A DNA stretch of 63,013 bases from Myroides sp. NP-2. GTDB taxonomy: Bacteria > Bacteroidota > Bacteroidia > Flavobacteriales > Flavobacteriaceae. The stretch is from assembly GCF_014145665.1 (NCBI RefSeq), contig NZ_JACHTD010000017.1, forward strand, positions 1 through 63,013. Reading direction: 5' to 3'. This document shows, in pieces, positions 55,795-63,013 of the stretch (positions are counted from its first letter, which is position 1; each line of letters begins with the position of its first letter). Both the position numbers and the translations under genes were made by a program. A model generated the notes under the pieces. It was not told the origin of the DNA, ran no database searches, and was given only the letters and a program-made list of their open reading frames with translations.

Positions 55795-57126
55795 ATGAAG
55801 TATTCAAAACCAAAGTATTATCTTATTGCCTTTAGTGTATTCTATCTTCTTTTGATTGGGATAATGACGTTTTATTTTCTTCAAGTACTCGCCTTAAAAA
55901 AGAAAGAAATTAACACGATTGCCCACCAGAAGTTAGATGCATTGGAAAGTGTGCTTGTTTTTGATAAAAAATCAAAGAAAAAAGACAATATACTGTATCA
56001 AGCCGTTATAGATTTACTGTATAAAAAGGCAACTATTGCAGATATTAAAACAAAGAATGAAGATTTTTTTCGCCAAGCAAATCTCGACGCTTCTCAAAAA
56101 ATAGATAGTGCCTTTCAAGACCTTGGATATGCAGTGGCCTATCGCGTAGACTTGACTCATGTAATTCTCAATACAACCAAAGAAAATGTGCTACTGGAAC
56201 CTGTAACCATTTTAGAAACACAAAAAAAAATAACAGAAGCTAGTCGTATTAACACGTCTCAGTGGGAAGTAGAAGAAACGAGCAAACATACTACTGAGGA
56301 GGAACTTTGTGCAGATTGCCCGGAAGACTATAGCAATCACTTTACAGTTAATCAAGAAAAGTACATTCAAGTACTCAATTTTTACAGCATAGCCTTCCGT
56401 GATTTATTTCCACTACTATTGGGTTCTTTCCTCATTTGTACCTTTATTTTAGTTTTGTATTTTATAACCTATAAAACCATCAAAAAGAAAGAACAAGAAG
56501 TATGGACGCTTCACAATATGGTTGACAATGTATCCCATGAGTTCAAACTGCCCATTGCAACATTGAAATACGGATGCAATAACCTGCAACAAGAATACAA
56601 TTCACCTACGGTAGAATTGATTCAACGTCAATTGAGCCGCTTAGAGCGCTTGCAAAATCAATTAGGAGGCTTCGTTTCCATCACCGACCAAATGTTTAGT
56701 AAAACACAACTCATGCAGTTAATTGCCGATCTACAGCTCAAGAACACTGAAGTTCACTTTACGATACATTGGGAAGTAGAAGAAGTACTCGAATTCCCAC
56801 AAACAGAAATGGAAACAATCTTGTTGAATCTCATAGAAAATGGCATTAAGTATGGAGGTACAGCAATTAGCTGTACATTGAAAAAAGAAAAAAATCAGTT
56901 GTGTATACAGGTTACTGATAATGGGATAGGCATTGAAAAAGGAGAACAAAATCTAATTTTTCGCAAGTTTTATCGCATTAGACAACACAATATTCACAAT
57001 ACGCTGGGTTTGGGTATAGGCTTATATCAAGTCAAGCAAATTGCCATACAGCGAAAAGGCAGTGTTCACTTAAAAAGTAAATTAACCGAAGGCTCTACCT
57101 TCACTATTCTTCTCCCTTATGCATAA
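55795..57126 (+). CDS. Membrane sensor histidine kinase (HisKA type)
   Basis: A 443-residue kinase: TM helix about 9-29, periplasmic sensor (about 30-200), TM helix about 203-223, then HisKA with VSHEFKLPI (phospho-acceptor His248) and an ATPase with NGIKYGG, DNGIGIEKGEQNLIFRKFYR-type and GLGIGLYQVKQIA. No HAMP domain is evident. It overlaps the following regulator gene by 8 nt. Together they should control the divergent outer-membrane protein gene. Confidence 0.94.
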   Translation: MKYSKPKYYLIAFSVFYLLLIGIMTFYFLQVLALKKKEINTIAHQKLDALESVLVFDKKSKKKDNILYQAVIDLLYKKATIADIKTKNEDFFRQANLDASQKIDSAFQDLGYAVAYRVDLTHVILNTTKENVLLEPVTILETQKKITEASRINTSQWEVEETSKHTTEEELCADCPEDYSNHFTVNQEKYIQVLNFYSIAFRDLFPLLLGSFLICTFILVLYFITYKTIKKKEQEVWTLHNMVDNVSHEFKLPIATLKYGCNNLQQEYNSPTVELIQRQLSRLERLQNQLGGFVSITDQMFSKTQLMQLIADLQLKNTEVHFTIHWEVEEVLEFPQTEMETILLNLIENGIKYGGTAISCTLKKEKNQLCIQVTDNGIGIEKGEQNLIFRKFYRIRQHNIHNTLGLGIGLYQVKQIAIQRKGSVHLKSKLTEGSTFTILLPYA

Positions 57127-57802
57127 AATTCTCCTAGTAGAAGATGATCTCGATTATGGTACGGTAGTCAAGCAATATCTTGAGTTCAGTGGTTTTCAAG
57201 TCATATGGACACCTACGGCAACCGATGTTGCATCGTTAATCGCACAACACACTTTTGATCTAGCAATTTTAGATATAATGTTGCCTGTGAAAGACGGATT
57301 TACTTTGGCCAAGGAAATACACCAAAACCACTCCCAGATTCCCTTTCTTTTTCTAACAGCTAAAAATCAAAATATCGATCGTCTGTTAGGATTAAAATTA
57401 GGCGCTGCTGATTATGTTTCAAAAACCTGTGATCCCGAAGAATTAAAATTGCGCATCGACAATATTCTTCGGTATACGCAGTCGAAAAATATGCAAACCT
57501 ACCAGTTGGGAATCTTTGTGTTTACACCCAATTTGTTGCGTCTAGAAACTTCCAAAAAAACGTATCAATTGACAGAACGCGAAAGAGATTTGCTTTTGCT
57601 TTTCATTCAACACGATCGATCCATTGTAGAACGCGAGGTAATTCTAAATCAATTGTGGCAATCCGCAGATTACTTTAGTGGGAGAAGTTTAGATGTTTTT
57701 GTCACGCGTTTGCGCAAGTATTTATCCGATGATGATGCTATACAGATCAGTAGCATTCGCGGCGTAGGATTCAAGATTGATTTAGCGCGTCCATTGCATT
57801 AA
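57119..57802 (+). CDS. OmpR-family response regulator
   Basis: A 227-residue regulator: receiver domain (1-120) with VEDD and phospho-acceptor Asp52 in LAILDIMLP, and a winged-helix DNA-binding domain (about 130-225; YQLTERERDLLLLF, GRSLDVFVTRLRKYL, IRGVGFKI). The conserved Lys is followed by Thr (VSKTCDPEEL) where most relatives have KP. The stop codon overlaps the stop of the convergent TPR gene by 4 nt. Confidence 0.94.
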   Translation: MHKILLVEDDLDYGTVVKQYLEFSGFQVIWTPTATDVASLIAQHTFDLAILDIMLPVKDGFTLAKEIHQNHSQIPFLFLTAKNQNIDRLLGLKLGAADYVSKTCDPEELKLRIDNILRYTQSKNMQTYQLGIFVFTPNLLRLETSKKTYQLTERERDLLLLFIQHDRSIVEREVILNQLWQSADYFSGRSLDVFVTRLRKYLSDDDAIQISSIRGVGFKIDLARPLH

Positions 57803-58620
57803 TCATACGTAAACTGAAGAAAGAAATCTTCTTTAAGTACGTATTTATCTTGAATTTGCTCTAACGCATGCTGACTTTCTCGCTTCCATTTTTCTTCCTG
57901 GGTTTGTTTGTATAACTCATAGGTTGCAAGCGCATAATTAGCGAGGTAATCTGTTGCCGTACCAAAGTGTTCTTTGCTCTTTTCGAAAAATGCAATCGAT
58001 TTTTCGTATTGCGCATTCATTCGCAAGAGGATAGCCTTGATAAAATAAATTTCTTGTTCTCGTTCTGGTGTTAACCCACCTGTACTTTTATATTTAGCTA
58101 AGGTGCGATCTGTATTGACCAATCCCTCCACAAGATCACCTATCGATGTTGCTGTTAAACTCAATCCGTAATATCCTTCAGGACGTTGAGGAAAATATTG
58201 TTTAATCTCTTCGTATTTTTTTCGTGCTAGTCCCACATTTCCTATGCGCAAAGCGGATTCTGCTAAGGCAATTTTAAAGGACATTTGAGGTTGAGTTGAC
58301 AAACTATCCGCATAGTATAAATAGGAGTAAGCGGCGGCGTCTTTGTCTTGTTTGGTCAAAGCAATACCGGTATAATAGTAAGCATCACACAGACTTTTAT
58401 CTTGCTGAATAATCTGAAAAAAAATTCGCCCTGCCGTATTGTAATAAGCCGTTTGTTGCAAGGCAGAAAAACCCGTTTCATACAAATCTAATAATTCTTT
58501 ATTGTCTGTTGGGCATGCCAAATCAGCAATTGAATAGGGAACATCTACCTGTGCTATACAAGGTATCCCCCATCCAAATATCCAACTATAGAAAATAAAG
58601 TTATACGATTTAAACTTCAT
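57799..58620 (-). CDS. Tetratricopeptide-repeat protein, exported
   Basis: A 273-residue protein with a signal-peptide-like N-terminus (about 1-23, ending CIAQ). Helical repeats of TPR character cover about 45-265 (DAYYYTGIALTKQDKDAAAYSYLYYADSL-type pairs, GNVGLARKKYEEIKQYFP, PEGYYGLSLTATSIGDLVEG). It is likely a periplasmic scaffold. Its start overlaps the end of def by 11 nt, so it is probably translated from the def mRNA. Confidence 0.82.
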   Translation of the reverse strand: MKFKSYNFIFYSWIFGWGIPCIAQVDVPYSIADLACPTDNKELLDLYETGFSALQQTAYYNTAGRIFFQIIQQDKSLCDAYYYTGIALTKQDKDAAAYSYLYYADSLSTQPQMSFKIALAESALRIGNVGLARKKYEEIKQYFPQRPEGYYGLSLTATSIGDLVEGLVNTDRTLAKYKSTGGLTPEREQEIYFIKAILLRMNAQYEKSIAFFEKSKEHFGTATDYLANYALATYELYKQTQEEKWKRESQHALEQIQDKYVLKEDFFLQFTYD

Positions 58621-59200
58621 AAACTAAAGGCGTTTCTAAAGTAGCATCTGCATACTGTCGCTCTGCTTGTTCTTGAATGCGATCGGTAAACAACACCCCA
58701 TTGAGGTGATCGTATTCATGTTGAATAATCACAGCAGTATATCCTTCAATAACTTCTTGATATTGATTGCCCTCTAAATCGTAATACAGCACCTGAATCG
58801 CTAAACTGCGGTACACATTGGCGTAGCAATTTTCTATAGACAGACACCCTTCTTCTCCTTGTTGCAACAAAGAAGAATACCAAACAATTTGTGGATTAAT
58901 GAAAAATTCAAAAGGCTCATTGGGTTTGTCGAAGCGCTTAACTAAAAACAATCGTCGATTTATACCCACTTGAGGAGCAGCAATACCAACACCTGCACGT
59001 TCACCATCCGTAACTGTTTTATACATTCTGGCGATCAATAATTGTACGTTTGGATCTTGTGGGTTAATCTCGGTACAATTCGCTTGCAATACACGCAGCT
59101 CCTCCGCTACCGTATTTTGGTACACATATAAGGGATCTGATTGAGCACCTTGTGTTAGTAGGGCTAATTCTTCTGTAGTCAATAAAGGGATAGATATCAT
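58610..59200 (-). CDS. def: Peptide deformylase
   Basis: A 196-residue metalloenzyme that removes the formyl group from nascent proteins. All three motifs are present: GVGIAAPQ (70-77), EGCLS (117-121) and QHEYDHLNG (160-168, metal ligands His161 and His165, catalytic Glu162). It carries an N-terminal stretch of about 55 residues before the core. It precedes the TPR gene with an 11-nt overlap. Confidence 0.93.
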   Translation of the reverse strand: MISIPLLTTEELALLTQGAQSDPLYVYQNTVAEELRVLQANCTEINPQDPNVQLLIARMYKTVTDGERAGVGIAAPQVGINRRLFLVKRFDKPNEPFEFFINPQIVWYSSLLQQGEEGCLSIENCYANVYRSLAIQVLYYDLEGNQYQEVIEGYTAVIIQHEYDHLNGVLFTDRIQEQAERQYADATLETPLVYEV

Positions 59201-59249
59201 ACGTTTCTATTTCAAAATCAAAAAGTAAAAGTACTATTTCTCCCGCTAG

Positions 59250-59286
59250 CAAAAAAAATAAAAGCTAGAGATTACACTCTAGCTTC
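59250..59286 (-). terminator. Terminator of the AsmA-family gene
   Basis: AAGCTAGAG (59262-59270) and CTCTAGCTT (59277-59285) pair; the minus strand goes on to a T-run. Confidence 0.9.
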
Positions 59287-59291
59287 TATTT

Positions 59292-62200
59292 TTATGCTGC
59301 TGGTTCTGCTATTTTTTCCTTTGTAACGGGTGCTGTTGCTTCAGTCGGTTTTGTTGCTTCCTGGGGTGTAGCTTCAGGTACTGTTCCTGTTTCTGGTATT
59401 GCTCCAGACTCTGGTGTAACGCCCGTTTCAGGCGTTGCTCCACTTTCAATACCTTCCTCTGGTTGCTCCTCGTCATCTTCATCGTCGTCATCCGTCGGTC
59501 TACCCAATACTTCACTCGGTTTATAACGCCCTAGTTTAATTTTGAAATTATCGGAATTTCCTTGAATCTTCATCGGAATCCCAATGATTCCCATTGGTGG
59601 CAAGCCCAATCGCAAGCCGATATTCATTTCACCATCTAAGCTTACTTGCCCTTCAAATCTCGGTCTAAATCCAGCCATTTTCATTCGGGTACGCTCAATG
59701 GTCATCACATTATCTTTAATCGTGGTTTTAATCTCAACATCGGTTGCTTTCCCTTCTTCTAACGATTTTGTATTCGTTTCTTTGGCAATGGCACCAAGCA
59801 AATTGAATCCTTTAAATTCAATATTTTCAAGTGTTAAAGATCCTCCTCCTTCTAAAGAGCGGAAGACAGGAAACATATTTTTATCCAAATCCCCTTTTAA
59901 CTCATAGTTTAATGAAACCTGACCATGGGCATCTTTGGCCATACTCACCATTTCTCTAAACAAAGTAATTTCTTTATAGGCCCTTTGAATATCAAAATCA
60001 GATGCTTGAATAGCATAGTCAAATTTAGCTTTTCTAAAGCCCGTAGGCTCATAGGTACCATTCATAGCTACCTGGGTGCCTATCAATCCAAAATTCGTCT
60101 TTTGCAAGTCTATTTTACCACCGTTTACCAATAAACTACCAGTGAAATTCTCCAAATTGTACTCACTATACTTTATCTTCTTGGCATCGGCATCAAATAA
60201 AATATTTAAGTTTTTAGGAACCTGAATCACACCCGTTCCTGAAGAAGAGGCTGTAGCATTTGTCGAACTTCCCTTAGAATCAAACATCATAAATTCATCA
60301 ACATTAAAATACGGACTTTCAAAGGTGAATTTTCCTTTTAACGTATCTTCTTTCAAAATGTAATCGATAACGTTGGTTAAATAACCTTTCATATTAATCT
60401 CTGACGTTCCATACGTAGCCACAAATTTCTCAAAGCCCATTTTCTCTTTAAAGAACTTGAATACCCCTTTTTTAATGTGCAACGGATAAGGAAACAGTTC
60501 AGAGTGAATTTTGATGTTGTCTACCTCAAATTTTCCGCCGTTTTTCAACTTATCGAAATCACCTTTTATAGCGTCACTTTGCAATCCTTTCAAAAATAAA
60601 CTAGTAATAATTCTACCGTGAACATCAATACCATCAACTTTGAATATCTTGTATATATCGCCAATATTAATGGTCCCTTTTGAGGTGATATTGTAATTTA
60701 AATTATTCAAGTTATATAAACTTGCCGCCAATTGAAAGGGTTCTTTTGCTATTTTGAAATTAATAGGCAATACCTCTATAGAGAGGTCATTCATGGATCC
60801 ACGGGAACTCTTAACGATCATGTGTACTTGAATATCTTCTATCGGCAATTCAGGCAATCGCTTCAATTGTACATACCCATTATTTAATTTTACTTCGGTG
60901 TTCATGATAGGAAAGCGCTTGCGCTTCGGCTCATAACTTCCTTTTACCGTTCCATCAATCATCAAATTTCCACGCAACACAGCGTCGTCAAAAGGAATAA
61001 ATTCTTTGATGTTTTCAAAATCAACATTCGCTTCTATACGCGCATCAACGTCATACGTTTTTAAATTATTCACGGCTAAATGTCCTTTGACAAAATTATC
61101 CATGGCCAAAAGATTCAAATTGTCAATGCGAAACTTAATGTCTTCAATTTTATTCGTTCCTCCTTCTGCTTTGACATCAAAACTAATTTGCTCTAATGCT
61201 TGAGGTAAACTATCCAATTTAAAGTAACCATTTCGAATCATTCCGTCTAAATCAAATGTGGGAATACTCGTGATTACTGTATCTCTTTTTACAGTACGCA
61301 GTGTTCTCGTTTCTACGACTCCCATAGCATATTGACCATCAATTTTTCCTTTTACTTGTAAGTCCCCTTTTAGGTTCACACCTGTAAATCCAACCGCTTT
61401 TTGGATGAGCTCTAAGTCTAAATCCAAGGCGATTGCACTTTGTATGGTTGGCGTTTCAAAACCAGTAGTATGAAGGCTAATATCACTTTTGCGTCCGGCA
61501 ATACTAAAAGCAAGTTGATCGATAATTACTTCACTTTGTTCCATGTCTAACGAAGGCATTTTAAAGTGAAAATCTAACGTTAAATCTTCAATGGGATCAA
61601 GTACTTCACCATGCTGAATACGTCCATTAGCAATCGCTAAATCTAGGTTAATCGACGGTCTAATCGTATCTAGGGCCAAAAATTGCCCTTCTAGTTTAAA
61701 GTGACCATCCACTACACCGTCAAAACGAGTTTGATCTAACCAGTTTTGGTATTCTGGTGGTACTAGCGAAAGCAACTCATTTAAACTGCCCTTTTCCGTA
61801 TCGATGTCAAACAACATATCATACCCATTCTCGATAAATCCAAAACGACCAATAAAGCTTACCAACAAGTCTTTGATTTTGACATTGTTCTTTTGAAATT
61901 CAAAGGTTAGGGATTTCGTATCAATCAAGGTTTCTAAATCAGCTAATAAAGGCTTGTCTTTGACGTAAAAAACATTGTCAAAACTAAAATCAAACGAGCG
62001 AACGCGTATTTTACTTTTCAATTGAAATACAGCTTCACTCATATTACCACTACCTAAGTAGTCAAAGTTAATAGCATTAAAATGCATATTTCCAGCTTCA
62101 TCACAATAGCGAATTTGCGCATTCTTAATCTCTAATTGATCAATTTGCAAATCAAATCCTTTTTCTTCCTCTTGTGAATCATCCGTAGCTTTTACAACCA

Positions 62201-62609
62201 TATAGTTGGCCTCGCCTTTTTCATTTACCAATAGGTCAACGACAGGCGAATCTATAAATAGACGATTGAAGCTTATTTTAGAATCTAACAAACTCATCAT
62301 ATTAATCCCCAAGCCCAATTCTTTTGCTTGTAGCAAATGCATGGGTTGAAGGGAGTCTACTTGCACACCTTCAACACTTGGATGAAGAATTGTAGCCGTT
62401 AAATAGGGAAAATTCTTATAAAAAGAAACCGAAATATCGTCAAAAGCCACTTCTCCTTCAATGGATTCAGCTAATAGCTTTTTAACTTCTTCATTAATAG
62501 TATCTTTAAAAAATACAGGTAAAACAAACAGTAAACCTAAAATAAAAACCACTAATGCACCTAAAGCAATAGCGATCCGCTTCACAACTTTTTTTCCAGA
62601 AAAACTCAT
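59292..62609 (-). CDS. AsmA-family protein, large
   Basis: A 1105-residue protein with one N-terminal TM helix (about 9-32) and a very long periplasmic part of repeated beta-strand segments as in AsmA/TamB-type lipid-transfer proteins. An AsmA N-terminal segment follows the TM helix (FYKNFPYLTATILHPSVEGV), and an AsmA-like C-terminal region covers about 850-1010 (ANGTYEPTGFRKAKFDYAI and similar). The end (about 1025-1105) is an acidic stretch followed by a Pro/Glu/Thr/Ala-rich tail with PE[ST]G repeats. It probably spans the periplasm for lipid handling or outer-membrane homeostasis, as inferred from the family. Confidence 0.88.
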   Translation of the reverse strand: MSFSGKKVVKRIAIALGALVVFILGLLFVLPVFFKDTINEEVKKLLAESIEGEVAFDDISVSFYKNFPYLTATILHPSVEGVQVDSLQPMHLLQAKELGLGINMMSLLDSKISFNRLFIDSPVVDLLVNEKGEANYMVVKATDDSQEEEKGFDLQIDQLEIKNAQIRYCDEAGNMHFNAINFDYLGSGNMSEAVFQLKSKIRVRSFDFSFDNVFYVKDKPLLADLETLIDTKSLTFEFQKNNVKIKDLLVSFIGRFGFIENGYDMLFDIDTEKGSLNELLSLVPPEYQNWLDQTRFDGVVDGHFKLEGQFLALDTIRPSINLDLAIANGRIQHGEVLDPIEDLTLDFHFKMPSLDMEQSEVIIDQLAFSIAGRKSDISLHTTGFETPTIQSAIALDLDLELIQKAVGFTGVNLKGDLQVKGKIDGQYAMGVVETRTLRTVKRDTVITSIPTFDLDGMIRNGYFKLDSLPQALEQISFDVKAEGGTNKIEDIKFRIDNLNLLAMDNFVKGHLAVNNLKTYDVDARIEANVDFENIKEFIPFDDAVLRGNLMIDGTVKGSYEPKRKRFPIMNTEVKLNNGYVQLKRLPELPIEDIQVHMIVKSSRGSMNDLSIEVLPINFKIAKEPFQLAASLYNLNNLNYNITSKGTINIGDIYKIFKVDGIDVHGRIITSLFLKGLQSDAIKGDFDKLKNGGKFEVDNIKIHSELFPYPLHIKKGVFKFFKEKMGFEKFVATYGTSEINMKGYLTNVIDYILKEDTLKGKFTFESPYFNVDEFMMFDSKGSSTNATASSSGTGVIQVPKNLNILFDADAKKIKYSEYNLENFTGSLLVNGGKIDLQKTNFGLIGTQVAMNGTYEPTGFRKAKFDYAIQASDFDIQRAYKEITLFREMVSMAKDAHGQVSLNYELKGDLDKNMFPVFRSLEGGGSLTLENIEFKGFNLLGAIAKETNTKSLEEGKATDVEIKTTIKDNVMTIERTRMKMAGFRPRFEGQVSLDGEMNIGLRLGLPPMGIIGIPMKIQGNSDNFKIKLGRYKPSEVLGRPTDDDDEDDEEQPEEGIESGATPETGVTPESGAIPETGTVPEATPQEATKPTEATAPVTKEKIAEPAA

Positions 62610-62864
62610 ATCGATGAACTATACAAATTGCGTAGAAACAAAACCAATTATTTCACAAATTATAATGCAAAAGTAAAACATCTTCTCCCTATAAAAAATT
62701 AAAACATATTTTTTTTAGAAAAGAGATACTATTAAGATACTATTGAGATAGAAAATAAGGGGAAAAAGAATGTTGGTTGCGCGGTTTGTTCTTTGCGCGG
62801 TTTGCACGGTTTGTTGGTTGTGTGGTAAGTGGTGAGTGGTACTACTCACTACTCACCATTCACC
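62610..62864. other. Spacer between the AsmA gene and the 5S terminator
   Basis: It holds the AsmA promoter (62668-62675), two exact copies of GCGCGGTTTG (62781-62790 and 62797-62806) with a related third unit, and a hairpin GGTGAGT/ACTCACC (62831-62837 / 62851-62857). No gene is supported. Confidence 0.5.
62668..62675 (-). promoter_or_regulatory. -7 element of the AsmA-family gene
   Basis: TACTTTTG on the minus strand matches TAnnTTTG, 58 nt upstream of the ATG at 62609. Confidence 0.5.
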
Positions 62865-62900
62865 AAAAAAAAAGCCTGACTACTTGCGTAATCAGGCTTT
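62865..62900 (-). terminator. Terminator of the rRNA operon
   Basis: AAAGCCTGA (62871-62879) and TCAGGCTTT (62892-62900) pair, and the minus strand continues into a run of nine T. It lies right after the 5S 3' end. Confidence 0.93.
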
Positions 62901-62906
62901 CAAAAG

Positions 62907-63013
62907 AAGGGCGACGACATACTCTCCCACCATGTGGCAGTACCATCTGCGCTAGCGGGCTTAACTTCTCTGTTCGAAATGGGAAGAGGTGAGCCCCGCC
63001 GCAATAACCACCC
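62907..63013 (-). rRNA. rrf: 5S ribosomal RNA (5' end at or just beyond the window edge)
   Basis: The minus strand shows the conserved 5S core CCCATTTCGAACAGAGAAG and TTAAGCCCGCTAGCGC, and the ends GGGTGG and TCGCCC pair as helix I. Length seen is about 107 nt, close to full size; a few bases may lie outside. The rest of the operon should be to the right of the window. Confidence 0.95.

Overview
The window reads as chromosomal DNA of a low-GC flavobacterium (Bacteroidota, Flavobacteriales). A Myroides-like genus is plausible, but the genus cannot be proved from sequence alone. The evidence is three SusC/SusD outer-membrane pairs, Bacteroidota-type promoters (-7 element TAnnTTTG, sometimes with a -33 TTG or TTTG), lipoproteins in nearly every operon, and housekeeping genes of flavobacterial type (typA, rpsT, proS, rimO, queE, def). 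The left edge (1-220) carries two tandem strong promoters of stable-RNA type firing out of the window. The right edge (62907-63013) holds a nearly complete 5S rRNA on the minus strand, so the window probably lies between two rRNA or tRNA operons.

Region 1 (0.65-15.7 kb, minus strand) is one long, tightly packed transcription unit: ECF sigma factor, FecR-type anti-sigma, SusC with an STN signalling domain, SusD, a secreted YdcF/DUF218 protein, a DUF5689 lipoprotein, a second SusC/SusD pair without STN, and a lipoprotein phosphodiesterase/nuclease of the EEP superfamily. Divergent from it is a secreted class II cyclic-nucleotide phosphodiesterase. I infer a substrate-induced uptake system for a phosphate-ester or nucleic-acid-like compound. 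This is the best candidate here for an undescribed system.

Region 2 (16.9-22.2 kb) holds brnQ, a GNAT acetyltransferase, an AraC-type regulator, a possible 44-residue small gene with its own terminator, and a LolC/E-like permease. Region 3 (22.2-33.6 kb, plus strand) runs from a NamZ-like exo-muramidase to a LytS-type histidine kinase, a secreted zinc metalloprotease (DUF5117/5118 type), SusC, SusD, a LytTR response regulator and a small amphipathic protein. Kinase and regulator flank the protease-SusCD block.

Region 4 (33.6-47.3 kb) is mostly housekeeping: a YkgJ cysteine-cluster protein, a methyltransferase, two tandem paralogous lipoproteins (one with a thioredoxin-like CxxC), a DUF2059 protein, queE, typA, rpsT directly behind six tRNA-Glu genes, proS, a Ser/Tyr/Gly-rich lipoprotein, a FadL-type porin, a small beta-barrel protein and rimO.

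Region 5 (47.4-63 kb) holds a tricorn-like protease, a glycerophosphodiester phosphodiesterase, a DASS/SLC13 transporter, a TonB-receptor-like outer-membrane protein divergent from a HisKA kinase/OmpR regulator pair (with three 11-bp direct repeats between them), a TPR protein, peptide deformylase, a large AsmA-family protein and the 5S gene. No insertion sequence, prophage or CRISPR array was seen.
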